From Mucilaginibacter_A sp965201005 (GTDB lineage: Bacteria; Bacteroidota; Bacteroidia; Sphingobacteriales; Sphingobacteriaceae): a stretch of DNA of 64,000 nt. Position numbers and translations under genes: made by a program. This document shows positions 33,955 to 42,813 of this stretch, in pieces. The notes beneath the pieces were generated by a model. It was not told where the DNA came from, ran no database searches, and saw only the letters and a program-made list of their open reading frames with translations. Positions within the stretch are counted from its first letter, which is position 1. Each line of letters opens with the position of its first letter. The stretch spans positions 1,240,001 to 1,304,000 of the forward strand of contig NZ_OZ241747.1 in NCBI RefSeq assembly GCF_965201005.1. Reading direction: 5' to 3'.

Positions 33955-34115
33955 GAGCCTGTTTAAATTTTGTTCAATACATTTTCTATGCTTCTTTTAT
34001 CACCCTAAAAATGGCAAACACTTGGTTTTCGATTGATTCAGATTGATGGAAATACCAATTTTTATAGGGTAAAAGAAGCATAAGGTTTTTTCGCAGATAA
34101 ATTTTAAACAGGCTC
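33955..34115. mobile_element. MITE-like composite repeat (copy A)
   Basis: 161 bp with near-perfect terminal inverted repeats, GAGCCTGTTTAAATTT at the left and AATTTTAAACAGGCTC at the right, flanked by TAA on both sides (possible 3-bp target duplication). Inside lies an inverted pair of the dispersed word (33988-34001 and 34068-34081), each with its AT-rich flank. It carries no coding capacity. Confidence 0.75.
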
Positions 34116-34195
34116 TAAGATATAAGGTTAATGAGCTTAAAAATAACGTTTTCTTTCTTAGATTTAGGTTTTGAACAATCTATTTGATAGTCGAT

Positions 34196-34254
34196 CAGCT
34201 GTTAAATTCTTTTTTTTTACTCGGGTGCATTTTTTATCACCTAAAAATTGTTGG
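34196..34254. repeat. Degenerate half copy of the composite repeat
   Basis: AGCTGTTAAATTC followed by GTGCATTTTTTATC and ACCTAAAAATT: a worn left half like that at 47694, 80 bp after copy A and directly before the SDR gene. Confidence 0.5.
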
Positions 34255-34286
34255 AAGAAATTATTTTTACTTTCAAAGAAAATTTT

Positions 34287-35024
34287 ATGGAAAACCTACA
34301 AGACAAAGTAATTATCATTACCGGGGCAAGCAGCGGAATAGGTGAGGCAACTGCGCTGTTGCTTGCAGAACAAGGTGCAAAAGTGGTACTTGGTGCACGC
34401 CGGATAGATCGTTTGGAAGCATTGGCAAAACGTATTTCGGAAGTAGGCGGCGAAGCATCTTATGCAGTTGCAGATGTAAAAAAACGCGAAGATTTATCAA
34501 ACCTGGTAAAGCTGGCCTGCGATAAATACGGCAGGCTCGACGTTCTCATCAGCAACGCCGGCATTGCACCAACTTCCCTTTTGGAGGAGTTGCGCGTGGA
34601 AGACTGGGAAGATATGATCGACGTAAACATTAAAGGTGTTTTGTATGGAATTGCTGCAGCTTTGCCTGTGTTCAGGAAGCAAGGTTTTGGGCATTTTGTA
34701 AACACGGCTTCTACGGCCGGATTGATCACCAAGCCAACCATGTCGGTTTATTCTGGTACTAAATTCGCCGTTCGGGCTATTTCTGAAGGCTTGCGGCAGG
34801 AAGCTGGGCCCAATTTACGCGTAACCATTATTACTCCGGGTTTCGTTCAAACTAACCTTGCAGATTCGATGACGAATCCTGAAGTAAAAGCCCAGATTGT
34901 TGATTCTATGGAAAAAATGGCTATGCCGCCGGATGCAATTGCCCGCGCTATCGCGTATGCAATCAGCCAGCCAGCGGAAGTTGATGTGAACGAAATTATT
35001 ATTCGGCCGACTGCTCAGGCTTAA
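34287..35024 (+). CDS. Short-chain dehydrogenase/reductase
   Basis: A 245-residue classical SDR: TGASSGIG cofactor motif (12-19), the NAG motif in ISNAGIAP, catalytic Ser in NTASTAGL and YSGTK (Tyr/Lys). ARR after the second strand suggests NADP preference. The substrate is unknown. The start at 34287 (MENLQDKV) fits the family; 34248 would add repeat-derived residues. Confidence 0.9.
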   Translation: MENLQDKVIIITGASSGIGEATALLLAEQGAKVVLGARRIDRLEALAKRISEVGGEASYAVADVKKREDLSNLVKLACDKYGRLDVLISNAGIAPTSLLEELRVEDWEDMIDVNIKGVLYGIAAALPVFRKQGFGHFVNTASTAGLITKPTMSVYSGTKFAVRAISEGLRQEAGPNLRVTIITPGFVQTNLADSMTNPEVKAQIVDSMEKMAMPPDAIARAIAYAISQPAEVDVNEIIIRPTAQA

Positions 35025-35131
35025 CTCTGATTTTTAAAATAGAATTAATGAAGCTTTGATTCGTTTCCTTAATAATTGCAACAAAAAAATTTGGTTAGAA
35101 AGCACAGGTTTGCTTTCTATGCTTTTAATCC

Positions 35132-35163
35132 GATACTGTTTTTATGCCGGTAAAAACAGTATC
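35132..35163. terminator. Hairpin of two AC-allele repeat cores
   Basis: GATACTGTTTTTA - TGCCGG - TAAAAACAGTATC: a perfect 13-bp stem with a 6-base loop and T/A tracts, between the convergent SDR and TonB receptor genes. It very likely works as a two-way terminator. Confidence 0.85.
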
Positions 35164-35166
35164 CAA

Positions 35167-38094
35167 CTATTTTTCCAGCAAACCATCAAAAGTAATGGCT
35201 ACATAATATAAACCGCCAAGCGTTGGTCCGCCTGCGTATTGGATGTAACGCCGGTTCAATAAATTCGTCGCGCCAATTTTAACGATGGCTTTGTATTGAG
35301 GGACGCGCAACGATACTTGTGCATCAAATATATGGATGGCCGGAACGGAGCCGGTTACCAGCGGACTTTCCCACAAAAAACCCTGCTGCCATTTGTAGAT
35401 CACGTTAAAACCAAAATTTTTAATGATTTCGCGGTTGCCAAAAGACAAATTGGTAGATAAAATCGGTGTGTTGAAACCGGTCACAAAAATATCATCCGTT
35501 TTGTTGGCCACCAGTTTGTTAAAGCTGATATTGCCTGCCATGCTGTACGTTTTATAAAAATTGTAGGTAATACCCAAGGCCGAGCCGTAATTATGATAAT
35601 CGTTTTTGGCATTGGTGTAAACGCGGTAACGCTCTTGCCCTGCACTTGCTGCTGTTGTGGTTGTGGCCGTTGTGGCATCGCGGTTTCGGTCCAGCATGGC
35701 CAAAACCGCGGCATCAGAACCTAACATACTGTTTTTAGGCACATAAACTTGCACCTGACCCAGAAAGCCATTATAAATATTAGAGTAGGCGTCCCAGTCA
35801 ATCACCACTTTGTTATCAAAAACCACGCTTTTATAGCCAATTTCAAAAGAATTGATGCGTTCGGGACGCGCTTTTGGCAGATCGGCGGTTTGCAATAAAC
35901 CTTTGTTGGCCAAAGCTGCAGCATCCGTATTTCCGGCTGCGGCAACCGCATTATTAAAATTAACAACAGACGTCTGTGTATAGCTATTGTCCAGATAGCC
36001 CAGACCCTGATCGATGAAAGGCAAACTGCCGACTCTTTTTACCCGGCCATTATTGACGTAAGAAAGTGCTTCAAACAGCGACGGAAAACGGTAACCCTGC
36101 TGAAAAGTAACCCGAAAATTTTGGTTTTCTACCGGCGAATAAACGGCTGCAATGCGGGGCGTAATTTTAGGATCGTAATAAGGGTTGTAATCAAAGCGCA
36201 ACGAACCAACGACTTTTAGTTTCTCATCAAAAAACGTTTTTGTCCCTTGTGCAAAAGCACCAACTTTTTTGTAGTAAACGTAGTTTCCGAAACTGCCGTC
36301 TGGCAATGGTTGGTTCCGGTCAGCAATCGGCCGTGAAAAATCCACAAAATTATTTCCATCCGGAATGATTTGGTATAAACGTGCATCGGCCCCAACCAGT
36401 AAATCAAAAATTTTAATTGTTTTTGATAAATCCCACTGGCCTTCCAAATGGTACATCCGGCTTTTTTGTACCAAAGCTGCGCCACCGGTTGCCGGTGCAT
36501 CCGGTATTAAGCTTGATTTAATGTCCCAGTTATTGATACCGATAATGGTACTTTTCAGATCGTTAAAAGCTTGTGTGCCGGGCAAAACCCGACCCGCATC
36601 TGCTGCAGCACGGGCCGCATTATTGGCCGTAGCCAAATCTGCACCGGTATTTAATTGTGATACCAATGCGGCTTTGTATTTAGCTGCCCAAACTGCATTG
36701 CCGCCGCCGCTGTACAAATCCAGGTTATCAGCCAAAGGTTTTACGTTGTAGGATTTGCCCGTATTTTCCAAAGAAATATAACTCAAAATTTTGAAGTTTT
36801 TGCCCTTCACTTCCAGTTTGTGGTTTTGTACGATCACATCCTGCAGCCTGATTTTGTTGCCGCGCTGAAACGTACCGTCCATATCGCCGATACGGTAACT
36901 ATAAACCATTTCGGTGTGCTCATTTGGTCTATAATGAAATGCGGCATCAAACTTCAGATTTTTTACTTCCGGGTTTACCAAATCTTTTTCATAATAACCG
37001 GTACGCGCCACACGCAGCGTTTGGTTGGGTTTTCCGTTGATGGTTAATCCGCTGATGGATATCAGGTTACTTCCTGCCAAAGCATCATCGCCATAACGGT
37101 TCCAGCCGTCATAAGCGGTATTATTGGCTCCATTCAGCTGCGAAAAAGAAGGGTTGGCGCCAGGTAAACTATTGGGGTTTTGATCCTGGGTTGAATTAGA
37201 AATCCAATCGGTTCCGTGCATATAACTGCCATTCAATTTAAAAGCAAACTTATTACTGAAAGCTTTGGCGTAACGCAAGGCCGTTTCGCTCAAAACGCTT
37301 GCCGAATGATCAATGCCATCGACATGGTTTATGCCCGTACGCTGATAAATGCTCAAACCCTGATAAGTAAAAGGGTTTTTGGTGATAAGGTTGGCCATAC
37401 CGTTGATCGCGTTCATGCCATACAAAGCAGAGGCGGCTCCAGGCGTAATTTCCACGCTGGCAATATCCAGTTCGGTTGGGCCAATGGCGTTGCCGAGCGG
37501 AACGCCCAACGTTGCAGCCTGCATATCTACGCCGTCCACCAGCTGCAAAAACCGGAAATTATTCGGGATGTTGAACCCACGCGTGTTCGGCACTTTAAAA
37601 GTTAAGCTGGAAGTTGTCATCTGTACGCCTTTTACATTCTCCAGCGCATCATAAAAACTTGGGGCAGGTGAGTTTCGGATGGAGCGGATGTCCAGTTTTT
37701 CTATCGCCACCGGCGAACGCATCAGCCGTTCTTCCTGTCGCGAAGCCGTAATCACAACTTCGTTTATCACCATAGATTGGGTAACCAATTGTACGTTTAA
37801 CATACTGCCCGGATTGTTCACCAAAAACTCCTGCGGTTTAAAACCGATGCTGGAAAATACCAGCGTCAGCGGAAATTTAGCGTTACTGGTGATGGAAAAC
37901 ATACCGTTTGAGGCGGATGTGCTGCCTGCTGTACTGCCTTTAATTTTAACGGAAACGCCGGGCAGCGGCTGGCCGGTATCATCTTCTACCAGGCCGGATA
38001 AAATGTAATTACCGTTTATCTGAGCCATTAAAAACGGCGGTAGTAACGCTAAAAAGCTGATTAACAAGATTTTAATAAGTAGGTTTAGTTTCAT
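35167..38094 (-). CDS. TonB-dependent receptor with carboxypeptidase-regulatory N-domain
   Basis: A 975-residue outer-membrane receptor. Signal peptide MKLNLLIKILLISFLALLPP (to MAQ), a CarboxypepD_reg-like domain (about 28-110; LSGLVEDDTGQPLPGVSVKIKGS), a plug domain (VVITASRQEERLMRSPVAIEKLDI to SALYGMNAINGMANLITKNP) and a 22-strand barrel to the C-terminus. It imports a large substrate using TonB-ExbBD energy. No SusD partner is next to it, so a siderophore, vitamin or metal ligand is as likely as a glycan. A repeat at 35726-35740 encodes PKNSMLG in the barrel. Confidence 0.9.
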   Translation of the reverse strand: MKLNLLIKILLISFLALLPPFLMAQINGNYILSGLVEDDTGQPLPGVSVKIKGSTAGSTSASNGMFSITSNAKFPLTLVFSSIGFKPQEFLVNNPGSMLNVQLVTQSMVINEVVITASRQEERLMRSPVAIEKLDIRSIRNSPAPSFYDALENVKGVQMTTSSLTFKVPNTRGFNIPNNFRFLQLVDGVDMQAATLGVPLGNAIGPTELDIASVEITPGAASALYGMNAINGMANLITKNPFTYQGLSIYQRTGINHVDGIDHSASVLSETALRYAKAFSNKFAFKLNGSYMHGTDWISNSTQDQNPNSLPGANPSFSQLNGANNTAYDGWNRYGDDALAGSNLISISGLTINGKPNQTLRVARTGYYEKDLVNPEVKNLKFDAAFHYRPNEHTEMVYSYRIGDMDGTFQRGNKIRLQDVIVQNHKLEVKGKNFKILSYISLENTGKSYNVKPLADNLDLYSGGGNAVWAAKYKAALVSQLNTGADLATANNAARAAADAGRVLPGTQAFNDLKSTIIGINNWDIKSSLIPDAPATGGAALVQKSRMYHLEGQWDLSKTIKIFDLLVGADARLYQIIPDGNNFVDFSRPIADRNQPLPDGSFGNYVYYKKVGAFAQGTKTFFDEKLKVVGSLRFDYNPYYDPKITPRIAAVYSPVENQNFRVTFQQGYRFPSLFEALSYVNNGRVKRVGSLPFIDQGLGYLDNSYTQTSVVNFNNAVAAAGNTDAAALANKGLLQTADLPKARPERINSFEIGYKSVVFDNKVVIDWDAYSNIYNGFLGQVQVYVPKNSMLGSDAAVLAMLDRNRDATTATTTTAASAGQERYRVYTNAKNDYHNYGSALGITYNFYKTYSMAGNISFNKLVANKTDDIFVTGFNTPILSTNLSFGNREIIKNFGFNVIYKWQQGFLWESPLVTGSVPAIHIFDAQVSLRVPQYKAIVKIGATNLLNRRYIQYAGGPTLGGLYYVAITFDGLLEK

Positions 38095-38494
38095 GCAAAA
38101 AATGTAACAATAATATTTTCAAGGTTTTAAAAGAGGCGTTTACTTCAACATAAATATTTTACAGCTTGAAATTTGTACGATAAAAAAAGTAGTCCATAAA
38201 GTCTATAAATTTAGTAGGCTAAATTAAGGTTAAAAATATTTTTTCCAAATCCGGATGCTGTTTTTATCAGTAAAATTTTATTTAAAATAAGTTCGGAAAG
38301 TTTGATTTCCATTGCAGACAGCCCGATTTTTACCTGATAAAAGAAGTATCAGATACTGTTTTTATCGACATAAAATCAAGCATTTATATATCAGGCAGAA
38401 ACAATATCAGGTTTTGCAAAACCATTAATGGCTTTCTTGGTCATAAAAGAAGCGTGCTACTTGCAGAACATTTATACCTACTGATTTATCCGAT
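38095..38494. other. Intergenic region with a cluster of repeat copies
   Basis: No gene is seen in 400 bp. It carries at least four copies of the dispersed word: 38254-38268 (AC allele), 38336-38350 (GA allele) and 38352-38366 (AC allele) as a hairpin with mismatched centre, 38443-38455 (variant), plus a worn copy near 38178. It lies between the divergent TonB receptor and the small hypothetical gene. Confidence 0.7.
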
Positions 38495-38803
38495 ATGAAC
38501 CACAACGTATTTCTTTTAGTGAAAGATCCGAACGATGCCTGCCGGGACATTATCCGCTCCAGAGATACAGACCTAAAAATAATGGTTTACTGTTTGAACG
38601 AAGTGGATTTTAAACCGCATCCCGAAGAAATCCAGCTTTATGCAGATGACCGTGGCAATCTGCTCGCGTTTGAAACGATCAACATCAGTGCAGAAGATGC
38701 TTTGGATATCGCATCCGCCATTCAGTGGTATGCCAGGTATATCGGTTATCCGGAAATGGAAATTTTGCCCGAAGACCCGCGCTCGGAATATAATTTTGAT
38801 TGA
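38495..38803 (+). CDS. Small hypothetical protein
   Basis: An acidic 102-residue cytoplasmic protein (MNHNVFLLVKDPNDACRD...). It has alternating strand and helix segments, with LYADDRGNLLAFETINISAEDALDIASAIQWYARYIG as its longest ordered stretch. I do not recognise a family. The TGA stop is part of a repeat copy (GATGCTTCTTTTACC, 38802-38816). Confidence 0.55.
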   Translation: MNHNVFLLVKDPNDACRDIIRSRDTDLKIMVYCLNEVDFKPHPEEIQLYADDRGNLLAFETINISAEDALDIASAIQWYARYIGYPEMEILPEDPRSEYNFD

Positions 38804-38911
38804 TGCTTCTTTTACCGGTGTTTTTTTGGACTGCATTAATTTAAAGCCGATTTTATCCGGTTCGATAAATGACTGTCATATGTACTGGCAGTACAAAATT
38901 TATAAGTAATC

Positions 38912-39646
38912 ATGCCCAAAATCAGATTTTTAGAAGCCGAATGGCACAACCTCATTATGATCAATTATGAAGTTGACCCAGAAATATTAAAACCTTTTTT
39001 ACCTGCTGCAACCGAGTTGGATTTGTGGCAGGGAAAAGCATTGGTGAGTATGGTTGGTTTTATGTTTCTCAACACAAAAGTTTTAGGCATCAAATGGCCA
39101 GGGCATATTAATTTTGAGGAGGTAAATCTGCGTTTTTACGTCCGGCATTTTGATGGAAAAGTATGGAAACGCGGTGCTGTTTTTATCAGTGAAATTGTTC
39201 CGAAACACATTATTCCGATCGTGGCCAACAACATTTACAACGAACATTATCAGGCGATGCCGATGCGTCATTCTTCATCAAAAATAAGTAATGGCGAAAC
39301 TGCTTTTTTGTACGAATGGAAATTGAACAAACAATGGAACCAGTTGGGCGCAATGGTTGCAAACAATCCGCAGGAAATAAAAAAAGGCAGTGAAGAAGAA
39401 TTTATTTTTGAACATTACTGGGGCTATAACCGCCTGAACGAACACAAAACCGTTGAGTATCAGGTAGAACATATTTCCTGGAAAATTAGGCCGGTACACA
39501 AATTTATTTTCAAGGCTGATGTAGAAAAACTTTACGGGAAAGCGTTTGCGCCTTATCTGCAAACAAAACCTTGTTCTGTGTTTTTTGCCGAAGGGTCTGC
39601 TGTTGCAATCAGGGTAGCCGGGAAAATTTCAACAAATTTGATGTAA
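38912..39646 (+). CDS. DUF2071 (YqjF-like) protein
   Basis: A 244-residue protein of the DUF2071 family: AEWHNLIMINYEVDPEILKPFLPAATELDLWQGKALVSMVGFMFLNTKVLG at the N-terminus and NFEEVNLRFYVRH are typical. The family has an acetoacetate-decarboxylase-like fold without known reaction. A repeat copy (GTGCTGTTTTTATC, 39174-39187) encodes GAVFIS. Confidence 0.8.
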   Translation: MPKIRFLEAEWHNLIMINYEVDPEILKPFLPAATELDLWQGKALVSMVGFMFLNTKVLGIKWPGHINFEEVNLRFYVRHFDGKVWKRGAVFISEIVPKHIIPIVANNIYNEHYQAMPMRHSSSKISNGETAFLYEWKLNKQWNQLGAMVANNPQEIKKGSEEEFIFEHYWGYNRLNEHKTVEYQVEHISWKIRPVHKFIFKADVEKLYGKAFAPYLQTKPCSVFFAEGSAVAIRVAGKISTNLM

Positions 39647-39714
39647 ACTATTGCTTATCAGTAAATTAGTTTGAAAAGAAAGCCTGTTACGATACCAAAC
39701 AGTGGCAACTTTTT

Positions 39715-40980
39715 TCAACTTAAAACCTGCATCATTGCACTTGCTTTTAGCAAACATTCTTCATATTCTGCTGCGGCTTCAGATTGAAAAGTAATGGCAC
39801 TTCCAACCTGAAAACTAAGATATTTTTTTGCTGCGTTGTACAAAATAGTGCGGATGATGACATTGAAATCAAAATCCCCGCCGGGCGAAAAATAACCCGC
39901 CGAACCGGCATAAACGCTTCTTTTACTGACCTCAAAATATTCTGCCAGTTGCATGGCTTTAATTTTGGGCGCGCCCGTCATGGAACCGGGCGGAAACGTA
40001 TTTTTGATGGCATCTACCGGATCAATACGCTCATCCAATGTTGCAGAAACGGTAGAAATCATTTGGTGAACCTGCCGGAAACTGTAAACCCCAAAAAGTT
40101 CTTCCGCTTCAACTGTTCCTGGTAAAGCACTCTTGGTCAGGTCGTTCCGCACCAAATCCACAATCATTACGTTTTCGGCTTTTTCTTTGATGCTGTTTTT
40201 AAGGGTGTTTTTTTGGTGTTCGTCCTGCTGAGGATCAGGAGATCGGGGAGCCGTTCCTTTAATGGGCTGACTGATCAACCGCTGATTTCTTTTGGCTAAA
40301 AAACGCTCCGGACTTGCAGAAATAACATGTTTATCTTTTACTTTAAAATAACAGGCAAAAGGTGTTGGCGAGACGGCGTTCAGTTCCTCAAAAACCGAAA
40401 TCGGATCGATTTGTGCATTTTCAGCATAAAACTCCTGGCAAAAATTGGTTTCATAAATATTACCGCGAAGAATGTGCTGTTTGATCTGGTTTACTTTTCC
40501 AAGATATTCTTCCTTGCTGATTTTTGCTTTGATCTGAAGGGAAGCTTTTTTGATCAAATGTATTTTTGTTGCTTCAATTTCAAACCAAGTTTTTTCAGCT
40601 TCTGTAGAAATGATTTCCAATTGATTGTTCTTCAGCAATAAAACATGCTTCGGCACAAAAAAATAAAGCTGAGGAAAGTGCAGGTAATCAGGGTTTTCGG
40701 AGGTCAGGTTTTCAACCTCATTCTTCAGATCATAACTTAAAAAGCCTGGCAGCCATTGGTTCGGATATTTTTGCCTGAATGATTTTAGGTGGATAAAAGA
40801 AGCATTGGCATCAACTTCCAATTCATCCAAACTGCCCGCCGCCAGCATCCAGTCAAAATCAGAATAAGGATCATTGAAATTATTTGAATCAAAAACCGAA
40901 ACCGTATTAAAAGAAGAAGCCCAATGAAGGGCTTTTCTTTTGAATAAATTGATATTGATCAGGGATGCTTCTTTTATCAC
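39715..40980 (-). CDS. pabB: Aminodeoxychorismate synthase component I
   Basis: A 421-residue chorismate-binding enzyme. SQPIKGTAPR (PIKGT, with the Lys typical of PabB), DLVRNDL, GSMTGAPKIKAM, YAGSAGYFSPGGDFDFNVIIRT and the C-terminal AAAEYEECLLKA are the family signatures. It makes aminodeoxychorismate from chorismate and ammonia on the way to folate. The start is uncertain: the only early start codon is a GTG (40980) lying in the repeat copy 40964-40978, 10 nt after purA. Four repeat copies fall in this gene (39914, 40189, 40792, 40964), the highest load in the window. It is last in rsh-fur-purA-pabB. Confidence 0.9.
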   Translation of the reverse strand: MIKEASLININLFKRKALHWASSFNTVSVFDSNNFNDPYSDFDWMLAAGSLDELEVDANASFIHLKSFRQKYPNQWLPGFLSYDLKNEVENLTSENPDYLHFPQLYFFVPKHVLLLKNNQLEIISTEAEKTWFEIEATKIHLIKKASLQIKAKISKEEYLGKVNQIKQHILRGNIYETNFCQEFYAENAQIDPISVFEELNAVSPTPFACYFKVKDKHVISASPERFLAKRNQRLISQPIKGTAPRSPDPQQDEHQKNTLKNSIKEKAENVMIVDLVRNDLTKSALPGTVEAEELFGVYSFRQVHQMISTVSATLDERIDPVDAIKNTFPPGSMTGAPKIKAMQLAEYFEVSKRSVYAGSAGYFSPGGDFDFNVIIRTILYNAAKKYLSFQVGSAITFQSEAAAEYEECLLKASAMMQVLS

Positions 40981-40990
40981 CCTAAATTTG
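40964..40990 (-). repeat. Full dispersed repeat unit at the purA-pabB junction
   Basis: GATGCTTCTTTTATC plus ACCCTAAATTTG. It ends at the base before the purA stop codon and supplies the GTG start of pabB. Confidence 0.85.
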
Positions 40991-42262
40991 TTAATTCAAA
41001 AGCAGGGTTTGCACACGATCCGGCCCAACAGATAAATATTTTACCGGAACGCCCAGTTCCGCTTCCAGAAAACGGATATAAGCTTTCAACTTTTCCGGGA
41101 TTTGGCCAACTGCTGTAATTGCGGTCAGGTTTTCATGCCAGCCATCAATTTCTTTCAAAACCGGTTCAGGCTTTACCGTACAAATATCGTATGGCATATA
41201 ATCAATCGTTTCTGTTGGATAAGCGTAATTTGTGCAAGCGTAAATTTTTTCAAATCCGCTCAAAACATCAGCTTTCGTCATCACCAGTTGCGTAACACCG
41301 TTTAACAGGATTGCGTATTTTAAGGCAGGCAGGTCAATCCAGCCGGTTCGGCGCGGGCGGCCTGTTGTGGCACCAAACTCATGGCCGGTTTTGCGCAGTT
41401 CTTCACCGGTCTCGTTTTCCAGTTCAGTAGGGAACGGGCCGCTGCCAACGCGTGTACAGTATGCTTTAAAAACCCCGATTACTTCTCCAATTTTGTTTGG
41501 GGCGATGCCCAAACCTGTGCAGGCACCGGCCGTTGTGGTGTTGGATGAAGTAACGAAAGGGTAGGAGCCAAAATCCACATCCAGCATCGTGCCTTGTGCG
41601 CCTTCCGCCAAAACAGTTTTTCCTTCTTTTAAATATTTATTTACCAGATGCTCGCTATCTGCCTGCGGAATGGTTTTCAAAAGTTCTACCGCTTCAAAAA
41701 ATGCAGTTTCTTTTTCGGAGAAATCAAGGATTTCGCCATGATGCACCAAAATTGATTTGTGTTTTTCAACCAAACGATCATAACGTTCTTTAAAATCGGG
41801 CAACATCGTATCGCCAACGCGCAAACCGTTGCGGCCGGTTTTGTCCATATAAGTCGGGCCGATACCTTTCAGGGTAGAACCGATTTTATTGGCCCCCATT
41901 TTGCTTTCTGAAGCGGCATCCAGCAATTGGTGCGTGGGTAAAATCAGGTGCGCTTTACGGGCAAGGACTAACTTGCCTTTTCCAACCGGATCAAAACCTG
42001 CTTTTTTTAAATCATCCAGTTCGCGTTTTAAAATTATCGGGTCGATCACTACGCCGTTACCAATCAAATTAAGCGTTTTTTCGTTAAAAATACCGGAAGG
42101 GATCGTGTTGAGCACATATTTCTGGCCGTCAAACTCAAGCGTATGGCCAGCATTCGGGCCGCCCTGAAAGCGGGCAATCATATCATACTGCGGACAAAGC
42201 ACATCCACAATTTTTCCTTTGCCTTCATCGCCCCACTGAAGACCTAACAATACATCAACCAT
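40991..42262 (-). CDS. purA: Adenylosuccinate synthetase
   Basis: 423 residues with the PurA signatures QWGDEGKGKIVD (P-loop, residues about 9-20), GPNAGHT, GIGPTYMDKTGRNGLRV and the GATTGRPRRTGWID loop. It forms adenylosuccinate from IMP, aspartate and GTP, the first committed step to AMP. In E. coli PurA is inhibited by ppGpp, so its place directly downstream of rsh and fur is suggestive. The gaps to fur (17 bp) and pabB (10 bp) suggest one operon. Confidence 0.96.
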   Translation of the reverse strand: MVDVLLGLQWGDEGKGKIVDVLCPQYDMIARFQGGPNAGHTLEFDGQKYVLNTIPSGIFNEKTLNLIGNGVVIDPIILKRELDDLKKAGFDPVGKGKLVLARKAHLILPTHQLLDAASESKMGANKIGSTLKGIGPTYMDKTGRNGLRVGDTMLPDFKERYDRLVEKHKSILVHHGEILDFSEKETAFFEAVELLKTIPQADSEHLVNKYLKEGKTVLAEGAQGTMLDVDFGSYPFVTSSNTTTAGACTGLGIAPNKIGEVIGVFKAYCTRVGSGPFPTELENETGEELRKTGHEFGATTGRPRRTGWIDLPALKYAILLNGVTQLVMTKADVLSGFEKIYACTNYAYPTETIDYMPYDICTVKPEPVLKEIDGWHENLTAITAVGQIPEKLKAYIRFLEAELGVPVKYLSVGPDRVQTLLLN

Positions 42263-42279
42263 TATATATTTATCAGAGT

Positions 42280-42756
42280 TTAGTTTTTATTATAATATTC
42301 GCAGGAACCTGCCATTTTCAAACGCGAACAATCGCCATACATATTCATAGAATGATGCTTGATCTGAAACTTCAAAATGTCGCCCATCATATCCTGAATC
42401 TGGCCAATCCTCGGATCACAAAATTCTACCACACGGCCGCAGTTAAGGCATATGATATGATCATGCTGCTTATAACCATAAGATTTTTCAAACTGGGCCA
42501 TATTTTTACCAAACTGGTGCTTAGTAACCAAATCGCATGAAAGCAGCAACTCCAAAGTGTTGTAAACCGTTGCCCTGCTAACGCGGTATTTTTTGTTTTT
42601 CATGTGGATGTAAAGCGATTCTACATCGAAGTGATCACTGCGGGAGTAAATCTCTTCAAGAATTGCGAAACGCTCCGGGGTTTTTCTAAGACTTTTATTT
42701 TCAAGGTAAGCCTCAAAAATTTTTTTAACCATATCAATGGTTTCCTGTTGAGCCAT
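42280..42756 (-). CDS. Fur-family transcriptional regulator
   Basis: 158 residues. A winged helix covers the N-terminal half (KTPERFAILEEIYSRSDHFDVESLYIHM, then VSRATVYNTLELLLSCDLV), and the dimer/metal domain includes KQHDHIICLNCGRVVEFCD (HDHxxCxxC). That is enough for the Fur/PerR/Zur group; which metal or signal it senses is not clear, and the C-terminal second Cys pair is absent or altered (YGDCSRLKMAGSCEYY). It lies between rsh and purA in the same transcription direction. Confidence 0.9.
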   Translation of the reverse strand: MAQQETIDMVKKIFEAYLENKSLRKTPERFAILEEIYSRSDHFDVESLYIHMKNKKYRVSRATVYNTLELLLSCDLVTKHQFGKNMAQFEKSYGYKQHDHIICLNCGRVVEFCDPRIGQIQDMMGDILKFQIKHHSMNMYGDCSRLKMAGSCEYYNKN

Positions 42757-42813
42757 GCTGATTATTTATCAGATCAAAGTTATCAATAAATCAAGAAAAT
42801 ACGAATGCTTCGT

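Noticed and set aside
38178..38193. GATAAAAAAAGTAG after AAATTTGTAC
   Set aside because: The flank fits but the core has several changes; treated as a worn copy only.
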